From Pteria penguin (taxonomy: Eukaryota > Mollusca > Bivalvia > Pterioida > Pteriidae): a DNA stretch of 64,000 bases. This document shows, piece by piece, positions 1 through 11,662 of this stretch. The position numbers were made by a program, and so were the translations under genes. Location: the NCBI GenBank assembly GCA_035048485.1, contig CM068590.1:2294001-2358000 (forward strand), read 5' to 3'. The notes below the pieces were generated by a model. It searched no databases. It saw only the letters and a program-made list of their open reading frames with translations, and was not told the origin of the DNA. How positions within the stretch are numbered: position 1 is the first letter of the stretch; each line of letters begins with the position of its first letter.

Positions 1-347
1 TAACTGCAATCCCCACTGGCTTCTCTCCAACTGTATGATACAGAGTTTTGTTCAGCAAGGGAGCATACTCCAGCAACTCCTGTCTCCATGTCTCCATATT
101 AAAGCTGGTCAAGTCATTACATTCCCTTAAGTAAGATTTCCTATTCTTCTTACAAAGCTCTGTCACTTCCTTCTTTATGCCATTTAACACAGTTCTGGAT
201 GTTCTCTTTGAACTGTGAATTGTATAGAACATCTATCACTTTCTTTTTTGACTGTCCTGTTGACAAAGTCTTGACAGCTCTCTGGACATCACTATCAGGA
301 ATTAACTTGGACTTTAATTTCTGTTTAGGTCCATCCCTATACAGTAC
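1..347 (-). pseudogene. Exon 2 of copy A's DUF6589-like gene, frameshifted and cut by the window edge
   Basis: The exon begins after a minus-strand CAG acceptor (350-348) and matches copy B exon 2 (2685-3128). Near position 185 copy A is 2 bp shorter than copy B (TTAA where copy B has TTATAA), which shifts the frame and gives an early stop at about 150. Copy A is therefore unlikely to make a full-length protein from this sequence. Confidence 0.75.
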
Positions 348-694
348 CTGAAATTTCAATACCTAATACATGTATCAACTTTAGCATACTTCCCATCAAA
401 ATCAGATCACAAATATAAAGACTAAGGTACATGTACATACACACTTATGCAAATATTGATGCTATTTATGAAGGGAAGTGTTGGTGTACATATACATACA
501 CATGAGGATTGCATGTATGTTGCAGTTGTACATGTAGGGAATTGGTCGGCTGATTGAGGATTTTGGGGGTTTTTACGCCACACTGATGTTACTTCAGTCA
601 TATTGCAACTGGGAGACAGGAAAAAAAAACGGTTTATTGACCAAATTAGGGCCCTTGCGATCAGCATGACATATTACACAGATAACCAATCTCT

Positions 695-790
695 GAAGTC
701 AAAGTGGCGAAGCCCGGGAACAAACCTGGTACCTCTTACGCCACAATATAACTTATAAGCGCTTTAGCACTACACCACTGCTTCCGTGTA
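695..790 (-). repeat. tRNA-derived SINE fragment in intron 1 of copy A
   Basis: The minus strand reads as a tRNA-like head with a degenerate B box (GGTTTG...CC type). The same sequence sits at 2246-2335 in copy B, so it was in the parent element before the two copies separated. Confidence 0.5.
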
Positions 791-990
791 CATGTAGGAA
801 ACATGTAACATGGTTATTTACTTATCACATGCATTGACAATTTATACACTAAGGTAATGATTCAGAGACAAAGCATAATTTCCTTTTACAAGAAATTTGT
901 GTAGCTACAATTGTCACGAGTACCAGTATCAACATTTACCATATAGTACAGAAGCTGCCATGTTTATATACAAAAATGTATATATCTTAC

Positions 991-1566
991 CTTTACTTTA
1001 TCTGGTGAGAAAAGACCAATGCTTATTTCCTTTTTTCTTTTAAACTCTTCCTCACCCGTCTCCATTGCAGTTTGTGTTGTTGGTTGTTCTTTACCTTTTG
1101 GCGAAAAAGTCAAGGGGTTTTTAATTTTTCTGGGTGTGGGTGAATGAAGAAGTCCATGTTTTCTGTTAGGTCTATATGAAGGCGTGCCCCTGCCCCTGGG
1201 CGTACCTTGTATCCCACTCGTCGATGCCTTCTGAGGTGTGACTGGCACTTCTGTTCCATGTCCAGATTGTATTGGCTTAGACGTATACTTTTTCCTTAAT
1301 TCAATGAGTAAACTACATCGCTCGTTCTTCAACGATTCCAGCCTAGTCGCGATTTCATGTTCCACTTTTGATAAGCGATTGAGTTTCGCAAAGCAAAAAC
1401 TACAAATATAATTGCCAACACCGTCTGAGATATGTGGCCTATATCCTAAAACCTCAATTAATTGATTCAAGACGGTAAAAGTGTCTTTAAATATTGTCCG
1501 TCTTGATGTTTTTGGTAAAACATCATGGCACACGCGACAAAATTCATCTTGCATGGGCGCCGCCAT
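991..1566 (-). CDS. First exon of the transposon's DUF6589-like gene, ZAD-like zinc-binding N-terminus
   Basis: The exon encodes 192 residues from an ATG at 1566 to a GT donor at 990-989, in phase 0, matching the phase of exon 2. Residues C10-x2-C13 and C55-x2-C58 form a ZAD-like four-cysteine zinc-binding pattern. A short helical stretch and then a Ser/Pro/Arg-rich linker with SPTPRK- and RGRGTP-like motifs follow, so the tail is probably disordered. By family analogy this would be the DNA- or protein-binding head of the transposase-like protein; that role is inferred. A CCAAT box lies about 46 bp upstream of the ATG, next to the terminal repeat. Copy B lacks this exon completely. Confidence 0.7.
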
Positions 1567-1611
1567 TATCGTTTATATAACATGTCGATGACTTTTGTTT
1601 CCTGCGATCTG

Positions 1612-1616
1612 ATTGG
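1612..1616 (-). promoter_or_regulatory. CCAAT box upstream of the copy A first exon
   Basis: A CCAAT pentamer in gene orientation lies about 46 bp before the exon 1 ATG, between it and the terminal repeat. The helicase gene at the opposite end has a CCAAT at 11663-11667, about 55 bp before its ATG. A similar position at both ends suggests promoter elements; function is inferred. Confidence 0.4.
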
Positions 1617-1638
1617 TTGCGATCAACTTTGCTCGCAC

Positions 1639-1723
1639 GGCGGAGCGGGAGTTTTAAACGCGTATCTAAATCCACCAAGGGGGAGATGAGAGAAGCGAAT
1701 CGTAGCCTTGGTTTACGAAGATG
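1639..1723 (-). repeat. Terminal inverted repeat of copy A
   Basis: This 85-bp segment is a near-identical copy of the two terminal repeats of copy B (1996-2080 and 11717-11801). It marks the outer end of copy A. Its flank does not carry the TGGTCCCTC duplication of copy B, as expected for a separate insertion. Confidence 0.85.
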
Positions 1724-1986
1724 TGTCCTGTATTGAATTTAACATACAAATTTACTAAGAACCAAACATGACGTTTTCAGTTTGGGGGTCTCTTTATATA
1801 TTTATAAATAAAAGGTATGGTGAGATTTAGATTAATTATTGTGTAACTATGTACATTAACGCGTATTTCTCCATGAATACATCACGCACTATAACAATTA
1901 CACGTGTCAAATGTACCGGCGTACGATAACAACTTCAAAATTTCTGATCCTAACTCGAAATTTGGATATCTCCAAAGTATTTTTCA
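1724..1986. other. Spacer between the two head-to-head transposon copies
   Basis: The spacer is AT-rich unique sequence with no ORF or repeat that I recognise. It separates two inverted transposon ends and so forms the loop of a roughly 1-kb-arm inverted repeat. Confidence 0.7.
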
Positions 1987-1995
1987 TGGTCCCTC
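1987..1995. repeat. Left 9-bp target-site duplication of copy B
   Basis: TGGTCCCTC directly precedes the left terminal repeat and is repeated exactly at 11802-11810 directly after the right terminal repeat. Confidence 0.85.
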
Positions 1996-2080
1996 CATCT
2001 TCGTAAACCAAGGCTACGATTCGCTTCTCTCATCTCCCCCTTGGTGGATTTAGATACGCGTTTAAAACTCCCGCTCCGCC
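1996..2080 (+). repeat. Left terminal inverted repeat of copy B
   Basis: The repeat begins CATCTTCGTAAACC and matches the reverse complement of 11717-11801 over 85 bp with two differences. Confidence 0.88.
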
Positions 2081-2086
2081 GTGCGA

Positions 2087-2088
2087 GA
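2087..2088. other. Deletion junction that removed exon 1 from copy B
   Basis: Copy B passes directly from the sub-terminal GTGCGAG (2081-2087) to ATGGTAAATGTTA. In copy A the same two landmarks are separated by about 689 bp (1631 down to 943) that contain the promoter, exon 1 and the start of intron 1. Confidence 0.8.
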
Positions 2089-2245
2089 TGGTAAATGTTA
2101 ATACTGGTACTTGTGACAATTGCAGCTACACAAATTTCTTGTAAAAGGAAATTATGCCTTGTCTCTAAATCATCATCTTGGTGTATAAACTGTCAATACA
2201 TGTAATAAGTAAATAACCATGTTACATGTTTCCTACATGTACAGG

Positions 2246-2335
2246 GAAGCAGTGGTGTAGTGCTCAAGCGCTTATAAGTTATATTGTGGCGCAAGAGGTA
2301 CCAGGTTTGATGCCGGGCTTCGCCACTTTGACTTC
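2246..2335 (+). repeat. tRNA-derived SINE fragment in copy B
   Basis: A tRNA-like head with a degenerate B box, shared with copy A at 695-790 in the opposite orientation. Confidence 0.5.
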
Positions 2336-4214
2336 AGAGATTGGTTATCTATGTAATATGTCATGCTGATCGCAAGGGCCCTAATTTGGTCAATAAACCG
2401 TTTTTTTTTTTCCTGTCTCCCAGTTGCAATATGACTGAAGTAACATCAGTGTGGCGTAAAAACCCCCAAAATCCTCAATCAGCCGACCAATTCCCTACAT
2501 GTACAACTGCAACATACATGCAATCCTCATGTGTATGTATATGTACACCAACACTTCCCTTCATAAATAGCATCAATATTTGCATAAGTGTGTATGTACA
2601 TGTACCTTAGTCTTTATATTTGTGATCTGATTTTGATGGGAAGTATGCTAAAGTTGATACATGTATTAGGTATTGAAATTTCAGGTACTGTATAGGGATG
2701 GACCTAAACAGAAATTAAAGTCCAAGTTAATTCCTGATAGTGATGTCCAGAGAGCTGTCAAGACTTTGTCAACAGGACAGTCAAAAAAGAAAGTGATAGA
2801 TGTTCTATACAATTCACAGTTCAAAGAGAACATCCAGAACTGTGTTATAAATGGCATAAAGAAGGAAGTGACAGAGCTTTGTAAGAAGAATAGGAAATCT
2901 TACTTAAGGGAATGTAATGACTTGACCAGCTTTAATATGGAGACATGGAGACAGGAGTTGCTGGAGTATGCTCCCTTGCTGAACAAAACTCTGTATCATA
3001 CAGTTGGAGAGAAGCCAGTGGGGATTGCAGTTACAGCAGCCTTGCTGTGTAGATTTACAAATATGCATATGTCTGCACTCCACCATGCAGTGGCTCAGAT
3101 ATTGGACAACGGTGGTGCAACAGATGAGGTATATTAGTATAGTATACATATGTACATGCATATATATAAACGATAGAAACTTTCTTTAATGCATAAACAT
3201 GCAATTGTACACATATAGATGATAGACACTGTCTATTCCATCACAGTTCATGTACTATAACCTACTGTGACTCCTACCTGTTAATGACATACATACATAC
3301 ATACAACAACCAACGAATTCCGATGCCATTTTCCCTAATGTAATCCATGACCTTATTGCATGTTAAAAAAATAAAGTTTAATGTGATATGGCATGTATGA
3401 TGGACTATGGATGCTGCTTTTGTTTCAAATTTTCCAGTGCATTTCAATCTTGAATAAGCTTGGTCTGTGTGTATCGTCATCTGCAGTAGCCAAGAAGAGG
3501 GCTGAATTAATTGAGAAACAAGAGAAACACATTGACAAGGTTGTCCGAGAAGAAAAAAGAATTCTTGAGGAAAATTCAGGTGAGGATGTTTTAAAGTCAT
3601 CCGACATCATTGGAGATAATTTTGATATAAGTAAAAACTCATCTCGCATGACCATAAAGAGTCGTCGAAAGAGCTGGCATTGGTTCCTTTTGGTTGGATT
3701 GGAAAAGAGAATACTAAACAAAAATTTGCCAGATGATATTCCCGAGAAATCAATTACTGAGATAGGGAACAGCATCTTTCTTCCCAGTGCCATGGACTGT
3801 AGGTCTTTAGAGAGTAATTTTGCTTTTCATATCATGAAGGTACTGGTAGAGTACATTGATTGCTTCAAGAAGTATGAACAATATGTACCAAAGTGCATTG
3901 AGCATCCTCACTTAACTGAAATGAGTCGAAAGTCTGACTTTGTGGTGCTTGATTTACTTGACAAAAGTGAGAATAAAAGTGAAGAAATGATTAGCATCAT
4001 GGAACATATACACCAAGAATACATAGCAAATTCTGGAGCCAAAGATGAACATCCTCATGTTATACTCAAGAAGGTATTTGGGGGTGATGTTCTTACAAAT
4101 GAAAGAGCATATTCTGCTCAGATGGCTATGCTAAATGGAGCTACAGATTTTGAGCAGATAGCTGGTGTGATCCATAGACCGGAGGGATTACATAGAATGA
4201 TGAATCTCTGTCTG

Positions 4215-5703
4215 GTATACACTAACAAATTTACTGTTCCTGATGCTGTTTTTGTGCATGAAAAATTTCACTACCCATATACATATACCAAAAATGAAGT
4301 TTTTAAGCTCACCCAAGCAGAGAGTAAGCCTGTGTTTATTGAAGTACAACCCAAGTGCTTTGAAAATTTACTATCAACTGAATTTGAAAATTCAATGTGA
4401 ATTTACCACCAGCCACATTTAGAGACATCCTTGTGAAAATTCAACATTTACACAATTCACATTGTAAATGTGTGTCAAAAACCCCCAAAATATCACATAA
4501 ATTCCACTGTAATTTTCCCACTGTGATTAGTGCATTTTCCATAAAGCGCTTGGACTGTACTCACATACTCATTTAAATTAGAGTAATTTAGACATGGAAC
4601 CGACTTGTTCTTCCTCAAAGTTCTTGAATTTTACATTTTTGTTTGTGTTAACATGTACATGTATGATGAATTTATGCATGTGTGTTAAAGATTAAACAGT
4701 TTGAACTCACGTCCTGCAAACTTTGAGGAATATCTTTGAAATTATGTGCATCATTAATGTATGCAGTGGAGATTTCAGAATAAAGTAAGGCAATACAATG
4801 AAAGCAAAGCACTAAATTGGTAATTGTATAAATGGCAGATTAATTTCATTTCATATTATACAACTTACTTTCAATTTCCAAAAAAAAGTTAAAGTTAAAA
4901 AAAACCAGTAATAAATATAGATTTAAATTCATACTTGAGTTGCAGATTGTGATTTTTTATGCGATTTGACTGGTCAGTCCATTTCTCGATTCATTAGTCA
5001 AACTGTTTGTCTGTCTGTTATTAAATCTGGTCTACATAAGAAATAAAATTTTTAAGTGTACACAATATCTTTATCTTTGCATTTGATAGTGAATAGGGGC
5101 ATACTTGTTTCATAAACATATTGTGCTTGCAGTCAAACTGTTTGAAATAGGCTGACCAGTTTACCTTTAGTTTATATGTTATTTTGCATGTGTTTATTTA
5201 TGTACATGTATTTATCACTTTATTAGGGTCCCACTATAAGCAAGTGCTATGTAGTGATAAGCTTGTCTGTCTGTCTGTCCATCCTGTTAAAAAGAAATAA
5301 ACTAGTCAATATTACAGTACCTGGGAATGTAACATTCACCGAAGTTCTCCAATGACCAATTCATGCAATTGTTCACCTAAGAAAGATCTATTGATGTTAA
5401 TTGTCTTTGACCTCATTTCACACTTGAGTGACCACGGGTGGGAAAAATGGTTGCCTTGGGGCTCTTTGTAATGGTTTGCCATAACACTGATATTAGTTAC
5501 AAAAGAAACTATTCACACATCTCATGGTAAGAGCCTTGTAGATGTAAATGAAAAATTAAGGTATATTTATGTAATTTCTATAAAAAATAGAACAGTATGT
5601 GTCATGTACATTGCCTTGTTTTATATCAGTAAAAAGTATCTTGTGCTGATTTATACTGATGTGAAGAGTACTGAAGTGTAACAATGTCTTTTACATTTTA
5701 CAG
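4215..5703 (+). other. Intron 3 of the DUF6589-like gene
   Basis: AT-rich intron between GT 4215 and AG 5703. It contains a short TGTC-rich repeat at 5225-5290 and nothing else that I can identify. Confidence 0.6.
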
Positions 5704-6636
5704 CTGATTTACCAGCAGTTTTATAAGACAACTTCAGCTGTAGACAGAGGAACTTTATATCACCTTAGAAATATTGTGTCCAGAATTGATGTGCAAGGAG
5801 CTGACAATGTGATAGACAAGTACAGGTACATGAATTGATTTTTAAGATGCTTGCAAAGCACAGGGCACATGTCTGTCTTTTTGTATGTTTCTCAAACACT
5901 CAAGTATTTGAGAGGCTATGCACAAGTGACATACATTGCTATTTTTGTACCCAAAATGTTGTAGGATTGAGGTAGTGTTAGATCGATTAGATAGTGTATC
6001 AGTGCAGCTTTCCACATTGTCATTGTGTTATTGTTTTCATTATAAACAAGAATAGTCAAGAAGTTGAGAGAAGCAAATCATAACTTAGATTTGTAAAGAT
6101 GGAGTTGCTTATGGTGTGTTTGTAATAGTTATTTTAGTATTTGTGCTGATTTTGATTTTCGTATTAATAGTTCAAATTATGTTGTTTCCTCATTATGAAA
6201 ATTTCAGAGCCCATTATGCATTTATCAGTGATTGCCTAGATGCCTTCATTGTGGGTGCATGCCTACACTACCTGGAGTTGGAGGACCTTCAATCAATGCC
6301 GAGACGCCAGCAGGCCTTTTTTGATATACTGCCAGCAGACCAGAAGTACAGTTACATCCATAAGATAGCAACAGAGATTCTAAATAGATATGTCAACCTT
6401 GACAGTGGTATGTGCAACTTCCAACTTTAATTGTTTAATTTGTAAGATTATATTGATTTAGAATATATCATCAAACCAAACTGGTAGCTGTTTTTCAATA
6501 AAATCCTAGATATATGTGCATGTATCAATCAACCAGAGATCTCAAGTAAATTGGTTGATGGCTGTTGATTTTTATTATAACTAATTAGAACAACTGATTC
6601 ATTTGTAATAAGATTGTAGTAATATTAATGGAAAAT

Positions 6637-7092
6637 AGGGCACAGCTAACGGGTGCATGATGCGCCTGCATCATGTTTTAATGTTGTGGTAATGGATGTA
6701 TGATTGAAGAACTAAGTTTTCAAAACCCGGACAAACTTCTCAGACCCCGCCTATTTTCTCCCACCCCAGGGGCCTGACCCCAACTTTGAAACCCACATGC
6801 ACATCTACAAGTCGTACCCTTTCATTGACACCATCAAAAGTTTTGTCCCCCCTTAAATTAAGGGAGGAGAGCCTGGACAAGCTTTTCTGACCCTGCCCAT
6901 TTTCTCCAACACCAGGGGCCTGACCCAACTATGAAACCCACATGCACATCTGCAGGTCATACCCTTTCATATGACACCAGCAAAAGTTTTGTTCCTCCTT
7001 AAGTTAAGGAGAAGCCTGGACAAGGATGGATGGAAAGACGGACGACAGCGGTATAGCATAACACGCCCACATTTTTAAATGTGGGCGTATAA
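6637..7092. repeat. Nested dispersed repeat with terminal hairpin, two internal ~147-bp tandem units
   Basis: Two imperfect tandem units (about 6725-6870 and 6872-7018) share CAGGGGCCTGACCC, CCCACATGCACATCT and CAAAAGTTTTGT blocks. The right end is a perfect 12-bp-stem hairpin (7063-7088). It lies inside intron 5 of the transposon gene and is non-coding. Confidence 0.55.
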
Positions 7093-7216
7093 AAATGGAT
7101 GATTCATTAAAAATTGTGTCACAAACTCAATGAGTAAAAAGTACTTGTATTTATTGCAATGTATCTAATTTTAATCTTTATAGATATTAGTGCATTCATA
7201 TTTCATTTCATTCTAG

Positions 7217-8057
7217 AATTGCCACACATTGAAAAAAGTTTGACTATACTCGACTTTCAAGCTCAACAAATAAAGACCATGTATGACATGCTACAGAAAA
7301 GTACATCTGCATTCAGTGTAACAAGCAGTATAAAACAGTTGGGTACTTAAAGAAACATCTGTTTAGAGACCATGGATGGCAGGTAGTGCAAAACGTCAAA
7401 GAAGATGGGAATATGGACAGGATAGCACAATATAGGGCCTCTTTTATGAAAACTGCTCTTTTGCTACGGGACACAAACAATGCATACTGTATGGGTGATG
7501 GTGATCGCATTATGGACAACGCGAAATTTCAAATGCTGATATCTGGCATAAGCCATCATACAAAGTACCAACTATGGCTATTCCGTTTCCTAGCATATTA
7601 TCATATCTTGCTGAGTCCTAGGGCAGCATATGAGTATAAGTGGAACTGTACAACCAATCTGCATGGTGGACTGGGCCACAACATACCTAATGACAATTTA
7701 GTAGAGATACTTGTTCACCGCTTAAAGGAGAAGCTGAGAACCCAGGGAGCAAATGTAACCTATGAGAGTGCAAAGAAAGCAGCACTGACCTTGCAGATAC
7801 AAGAAGAGATAAAAAACAATATGATGAACCAGTGTTCAGTTGTGAAGAAAAGCAGTAAACGTACTCAGCAGTCAGGGAATGTAGATGTTGGCCTTATGGT
7901 TACAGAGTTACTTACCGCTAATGTGTTTGATAACATTCCAGGTAGACATTATGAACATTTTAGAAATTTCAAGGACATGTTTTCTTGTGTGAAAGTAACT
8001 GAATTACACAAATGGCTTACACACCAAAGAGAGAGATTGTCTTACGAAATCATTTAA
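7217..8057 (+). CDS. Last exon of the DUF6589-like gene: C2H2 zinc finger plus C-terminal domain
   Basis: After the acceptor at 7215-7216 the joined frame runs for about 27 residues and then breaks at the A4 tract 7297-7300. From 7299 a second frame is open to the TAA at 8055 and starts with a C-x2-C-x12-H-x4-H finger (7308-7373). One extra A in the tract would join both frames directly into the finger. The rest contains a GGLGHNIPNDN segment and a coiled-coil-like basic region. Confidence 0.65.
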
Positions 8058-9450
8058 ATTCATAAAATATTATGAGGCATGTATGTTAAAGTTTTCTCAT
8101 ACCATTGCTTATCATGTAGACTGCAAAAATGGACCTATGGTCACATTGTAGAAAAGCAGACTTAGAATATGTTTACATTATGAAAGTAGACTCGGGTCAC
8201 TGGAACATACCAGTAGTTAGAACTTAGAGTAATCCTTTAATGATCAACTCCAAATGTTTATGTTTTCTGCCTTTTCACCCTTTGAAGGTAAATATTCAAA
8301 TTAAATATTTAAAATGAGGGACTTTTCTAAAACATTGTGTTTTACTACTGAGGCTGTGTAAAAATTGCAATGAGTCAGTTTGGCAACACTATTTCAGTTA
8401 TATGTGACAGCAGTGAGTACAGTCAGTAGTCCTGGTGTATTGGAAAAATTGCAAAAAGCACAGTGAACAAAACCTCCATAATTTTTGCATAGGTACCTTT
8501 AAGCAACGATCCTTTCAGATTTATTATATCATGGTGTGTTGTTGTAATATGAGTCTTATGACTGACATAATATAGACATTAACTTAAGTTAATGCTACAA
8601 AATTCAACAATTCAATCATGCCATGATCACTGTGTCAAGTCAGTTTCAAGCTTTCAAAGGCAAATCCTTGTAAGCAAATTCACTTACATCCTTTTTATGC
8701 CCCTGCAATGAAATTAAGTTTTTGGTCTGTCTGTCTGTTTGTCTGCCTGTCTGTCTGTGTCAAAAACTTTAACCTTGGCCATTACTTTTGAACCCCAAGA
8801 GATGAAGACTTCATATTTGGCATGCAGCTATACTCAAGTCCAACAAATGAAACCTTTTCAAATGACATGAAAGTCAATGACCCTGTGACCTTGACCTTTA
8901 CACTAAATATAACTCTTTTGAACTTTGGGAATCCATGTTCCATCAGCACATCTTGTTTTATGTACATATGCCTCAACATGTATAATTGTACATGTATAAC
9001 AACACCATTTAGATTTCTCAATAACAATATTTATACTCAACTATTTGCATGTGTCGGTAATTAGAAGTATTTTAATATTGGTAACATTTGAGAAATCTAA
9101 AACAAATTACCAAGACAGTTAATTAGTTACATGTAATGGCAAATATAACCTGTTGATTTGAAAAAAGACAATCTATTCAAACTTTTAAATTTAATAGCCT
9201 AAATAGGCAATAGCCTGGCATTTAATCTAACAATGGCAAGCAAAGAGTATACATGTAGTTTCTTGAAAAGATGAATTAAATCTCAAGTATATAAATTTTA
9301 GATCTTATTTTTTAATGGCAATGCATATTTAAATGGTTACTAAAGTTATTCACATTTCACAACATGTTTCCATTTTCAAAATTGAAATGAAAGATGACTC
9401 AGCAATATCAGAACAGATCATTAATTACTTAAATGAATGCAAGAAAATAT
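8058..9450. other. Region between the convergent transposon genes, with a TGTC-rich dispersed repeat
   Basis: I see no gene in this 1.4 kb. About 8695-8925 is a dispersed repeat of bivalve type, starting with a TGTC-rich run and containing GACCTTGACC-like blocks. It separates the 3' ends of the two convergent genes. Confidence 0.5.
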
Positions 9451-11608
9451 TCACACCGAATCTGAGTCAGCACCACCCAGCTCCCTGCACTCAGAGTCAG
9501 AATCAGCTTCACTAGACATTTCATCATCACCAAATACGTCTCGCACAATCAAGATTATTTTCTCAGGTATGTTATAGGACCAAATTGCAAAATGTTTCAG
9601 GATGTCACTTGATGAGAAAATAATGCGACACTTTGAAACTATTTCATCCACTACATCAACAGTCCACATATGATTAGGGGGTCAATGACTGAGGAAACAT
9701 CAGATTGTTTGAGCTGTAGTACTTTCAATCGTTCCTTCAGCATAATTTTCTTCCCAATTGTAACGTTGAGACGTCTAGGGACCTCTTCGTTATCAGACTC
9801 AGTTGATCTTGAACTGGAAAAAAACTGGATGGGATACCGGACATTCTTCATCCCCACACTCACATATTTTCTCGCAGATATCACAACAATTGTGGGATGG
9901 AGTGACAGTTTTTGATTCACAAGCATATGCAGCGCAAAGTGCACTTCTTCGACAGCTGCAACCTTTTACCATGTGGACAAGTTCACTTTCTACTAACTTG
10001 AAATGTCCTTTATGGTACTTATACAGTATCAACTCATGGGCCATCATGCCATCTCTTCCTGACCTTCCCATTTGCTGAACAAATGTATCCATGTCTCTGG
10101 GTAAACCAAAATGAATTGTGTTATGTAAACCGTAAAAGTTCACACCCATACCTGCCGAATTTGTGCATATCAAAACACGTATTTTCCCATTAGTTGACAT
10201 ATCCTGCCTTATCTTTTTCTTCACAGATTCAACAGTTTTACTGTGATACATGTCAAACAGTTGACAACCTGGCTCAAAATATTTCCTGAAAACAGCATAA
10301 AGCTTGGCAACAGTTAAAATTGATTCAGAAAATATGACATGTCTTGGTAACTCTGTGCCTCTGCTCTTCAGATCATCCAACAACCATTTAAATGTTTCCT
10401 GAAGGACATCACCTTGAATACATTGGGCAGAAATCTTAAAGTTGAATCTGTCTGGCGACTCACTTATGACGCTACATTGTGAGGGACCTGATGTTGCTGT
10501 GATGGCAAGTATAGGGACGTCAGGACGCACTGACCGCAGTTCGCCTATACGTGAAAACAGAGGTCTGAAGGCTTCCTCTTCCTTGTTTCCTTTGCCCCTG
10601 AAAAAAAGGATATCTTGTTGAGAAGTAAAACATTTTTTTGCTTGTTTACTGCTTTACGTCACATCAAGCATATTGCACATACATAGTGACGGCATCTGAT
10701 GCAGGCTACACAAATTTTTACCTTTGCAATGAACCCACCTGAAGCAGTAAGGGTTCTTTAACATGCCACGTCTACCGCAACACGGGGCATTGGTTTTTAC
10801 TGTCTTATCCTTAGGACAGACACTGGGATGACCACTGGGAGGCTCCAACCTGTGATCTCTCAACCAGTAGGCTAGTGCTCTATCACTGAGCCAAACCTGC
10901 TTAGCTAAATATCAAGTTATAATATATTTATAGTTAAGATTTATAACATATAGTGATGACATTTTCTAGTCATCTTTGAACATATTGAATGTAATATAAA
11001 ACAAACAATAGACTACATTTGTAGTAGCTGCCTGGTGTCATTGCTCAGATTGGTGTGATGTAGGAAAGTCGACATTCTTGGGTAATTTTCAGACCATAAT
11101 AGTGAGGGTTCCACCTTCTCCAAATAAGTTTGAAGACCTAGTTATTTCTATTGTATACTCTAAAACAATTGTCTTAGTAAGACTCTTACCATTGGATGAC
11201 TGTATGAGCTTCGTCGATCACTATCAGCTTTAGTCTCTCTTTGTAGTTCAGAATCATGTTCTTCCACCTGTCCTCTCCGAATATGGACTCCGGGCTTCCA
11301 AAGACAAAGTCAAAATGTCCGTTGATAATGTTATCATCTTCGTCTGCATTTTTCCTGATGTATGTTGCCTTGAAACCAAACTTCGCAAGTCTGTCAGTTT
11401 GCTCTGTCATTATCGCAACCAAAGGGGCAATCACAATCACGGCAGATTTCGGGAATATTACTGGCAAACTCTCATAAATGAGCGATTTACCGCTGCCTGT
11501 CTTTGTCCCAACAAAAACGTCTGTCCCCTCACATATCGCTCTAATAGCTGTTGTTTGAGATTCACTCAAAGAAGCGATCTTGAATGTTTTGCAAATGTTA
11601 TCTTCCAT
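9451..11608 (-). pseudogene. RecQ-like superfamily II DNA helicase of the transposon, two frameshifts
   Basis: Two exons: 11608-11190 (ATG, 139 codons plus 2 nt) and 10597-9451. They join in phase across the DEAH-x4-QW / FRPLFSRIGELR boundary typical of RecQ. Visible motifs: Walker A TKTGSGKS, Ia IAPLVAIM, II VIDEAH, III AITATSG, V NSAGMGVNF, and VI QQMGRSGRDG. A cysteine-rich stretch like the RecQ zinc-binding region follows. The frame breaks in the A7 tract 9818-9824 and again in the G5 tract 9677-9681. Both downstream segments remain open and end in an acidic tail at 9451. The location just inside the right terminal repeat shows the gene belongs to the transposon. The expected role is strand unwinding during transposition or repair; that is inferred. 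Confidence 0.8.
10630..10915 (-). repeat. tRNA-derived SINE in the helicase intron
   Basis: On the minus strand the right end reads as a tRNA-like head (GGCTCAGTGATAGAGC A-box region and a GGTTGGAGCC B-box-like segment), followed by the body shared with 12605-12890 and 55526-55795 (CATGGCACGTTAAAG-, TTCGGGTGGGTTCATTGC-like blocks, diverged). Confidence 0.65.
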
Positions 11609-11662
11609 GTTGAACTAATGTTTATTTAAAGTACCGATCGCGCTTTTGTAAAACCCAATGTG

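Larger units (their letters stand above)
1..1723 (-). mobile_element. Copy A of the helicase/DUF6589-like DNA transposon, 5' part only
   Basis: The stretch ends at 1723 with the same terminal sequence (reverse complement starts CATCTTCGTAAACC) that bounds copy B at 1996-11801. Read on the minus strand it holds, in order, the terminal repeat, a first coding exon (1566-991), an intron with a tRNA-like SINE, and exon 2 from 347 down to the window edge. Positions 1-942 match 2088-3020 of copy B in inverted orientation at high identity, including the SINE, so both copies descend from one SINE-bearing parent. The other end, its target duplication and its helicase gene lie outside the window. Confidence 0.85.
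2685..8057 (+). pseudogene. DUF6589-like transposase-type gene, missing its first exon and frameshifted
   Basis: Five exons join in phase: 2685-3128, 3438-4214, 5704-5825, 6208-6407 and 7217-8057, all with AG acceptors and GT donors. Exon 3438-4214 holds a GGD...LTNERA block followed by a histidine-rich GVIHRPEGLHRM segment, the pattern I associate with DUF6589-type proteins of invertebrates. Exon 7217-8057 holds a C2H2 zinc finger and a basic C-terminal part ending at TAA 8055. With exon 1 as in copy A the product would be about 985 residues. In copy B the first exon is deleted and a base is missing from the A run at 7297-7300. The position inside terminal repeats makes a transposase role likely; DUF6589 assignment is from memory of the family, not a search. 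Confidence 0.7.

Noticed and set aside
422..667. 81-codon minus-strand ORF and its plus-strand twin at 2341-2610
   Set aside because: Intron sequence of the transposon (SINE and AT-rich); splice-consistent exons lie on either side.
3274..3793. Minus-strand ORFs opposite exon 3438-4214
   Set aside because: Shadows of the plus-strand exon, which has proper splice sites and phase with its neighbours.
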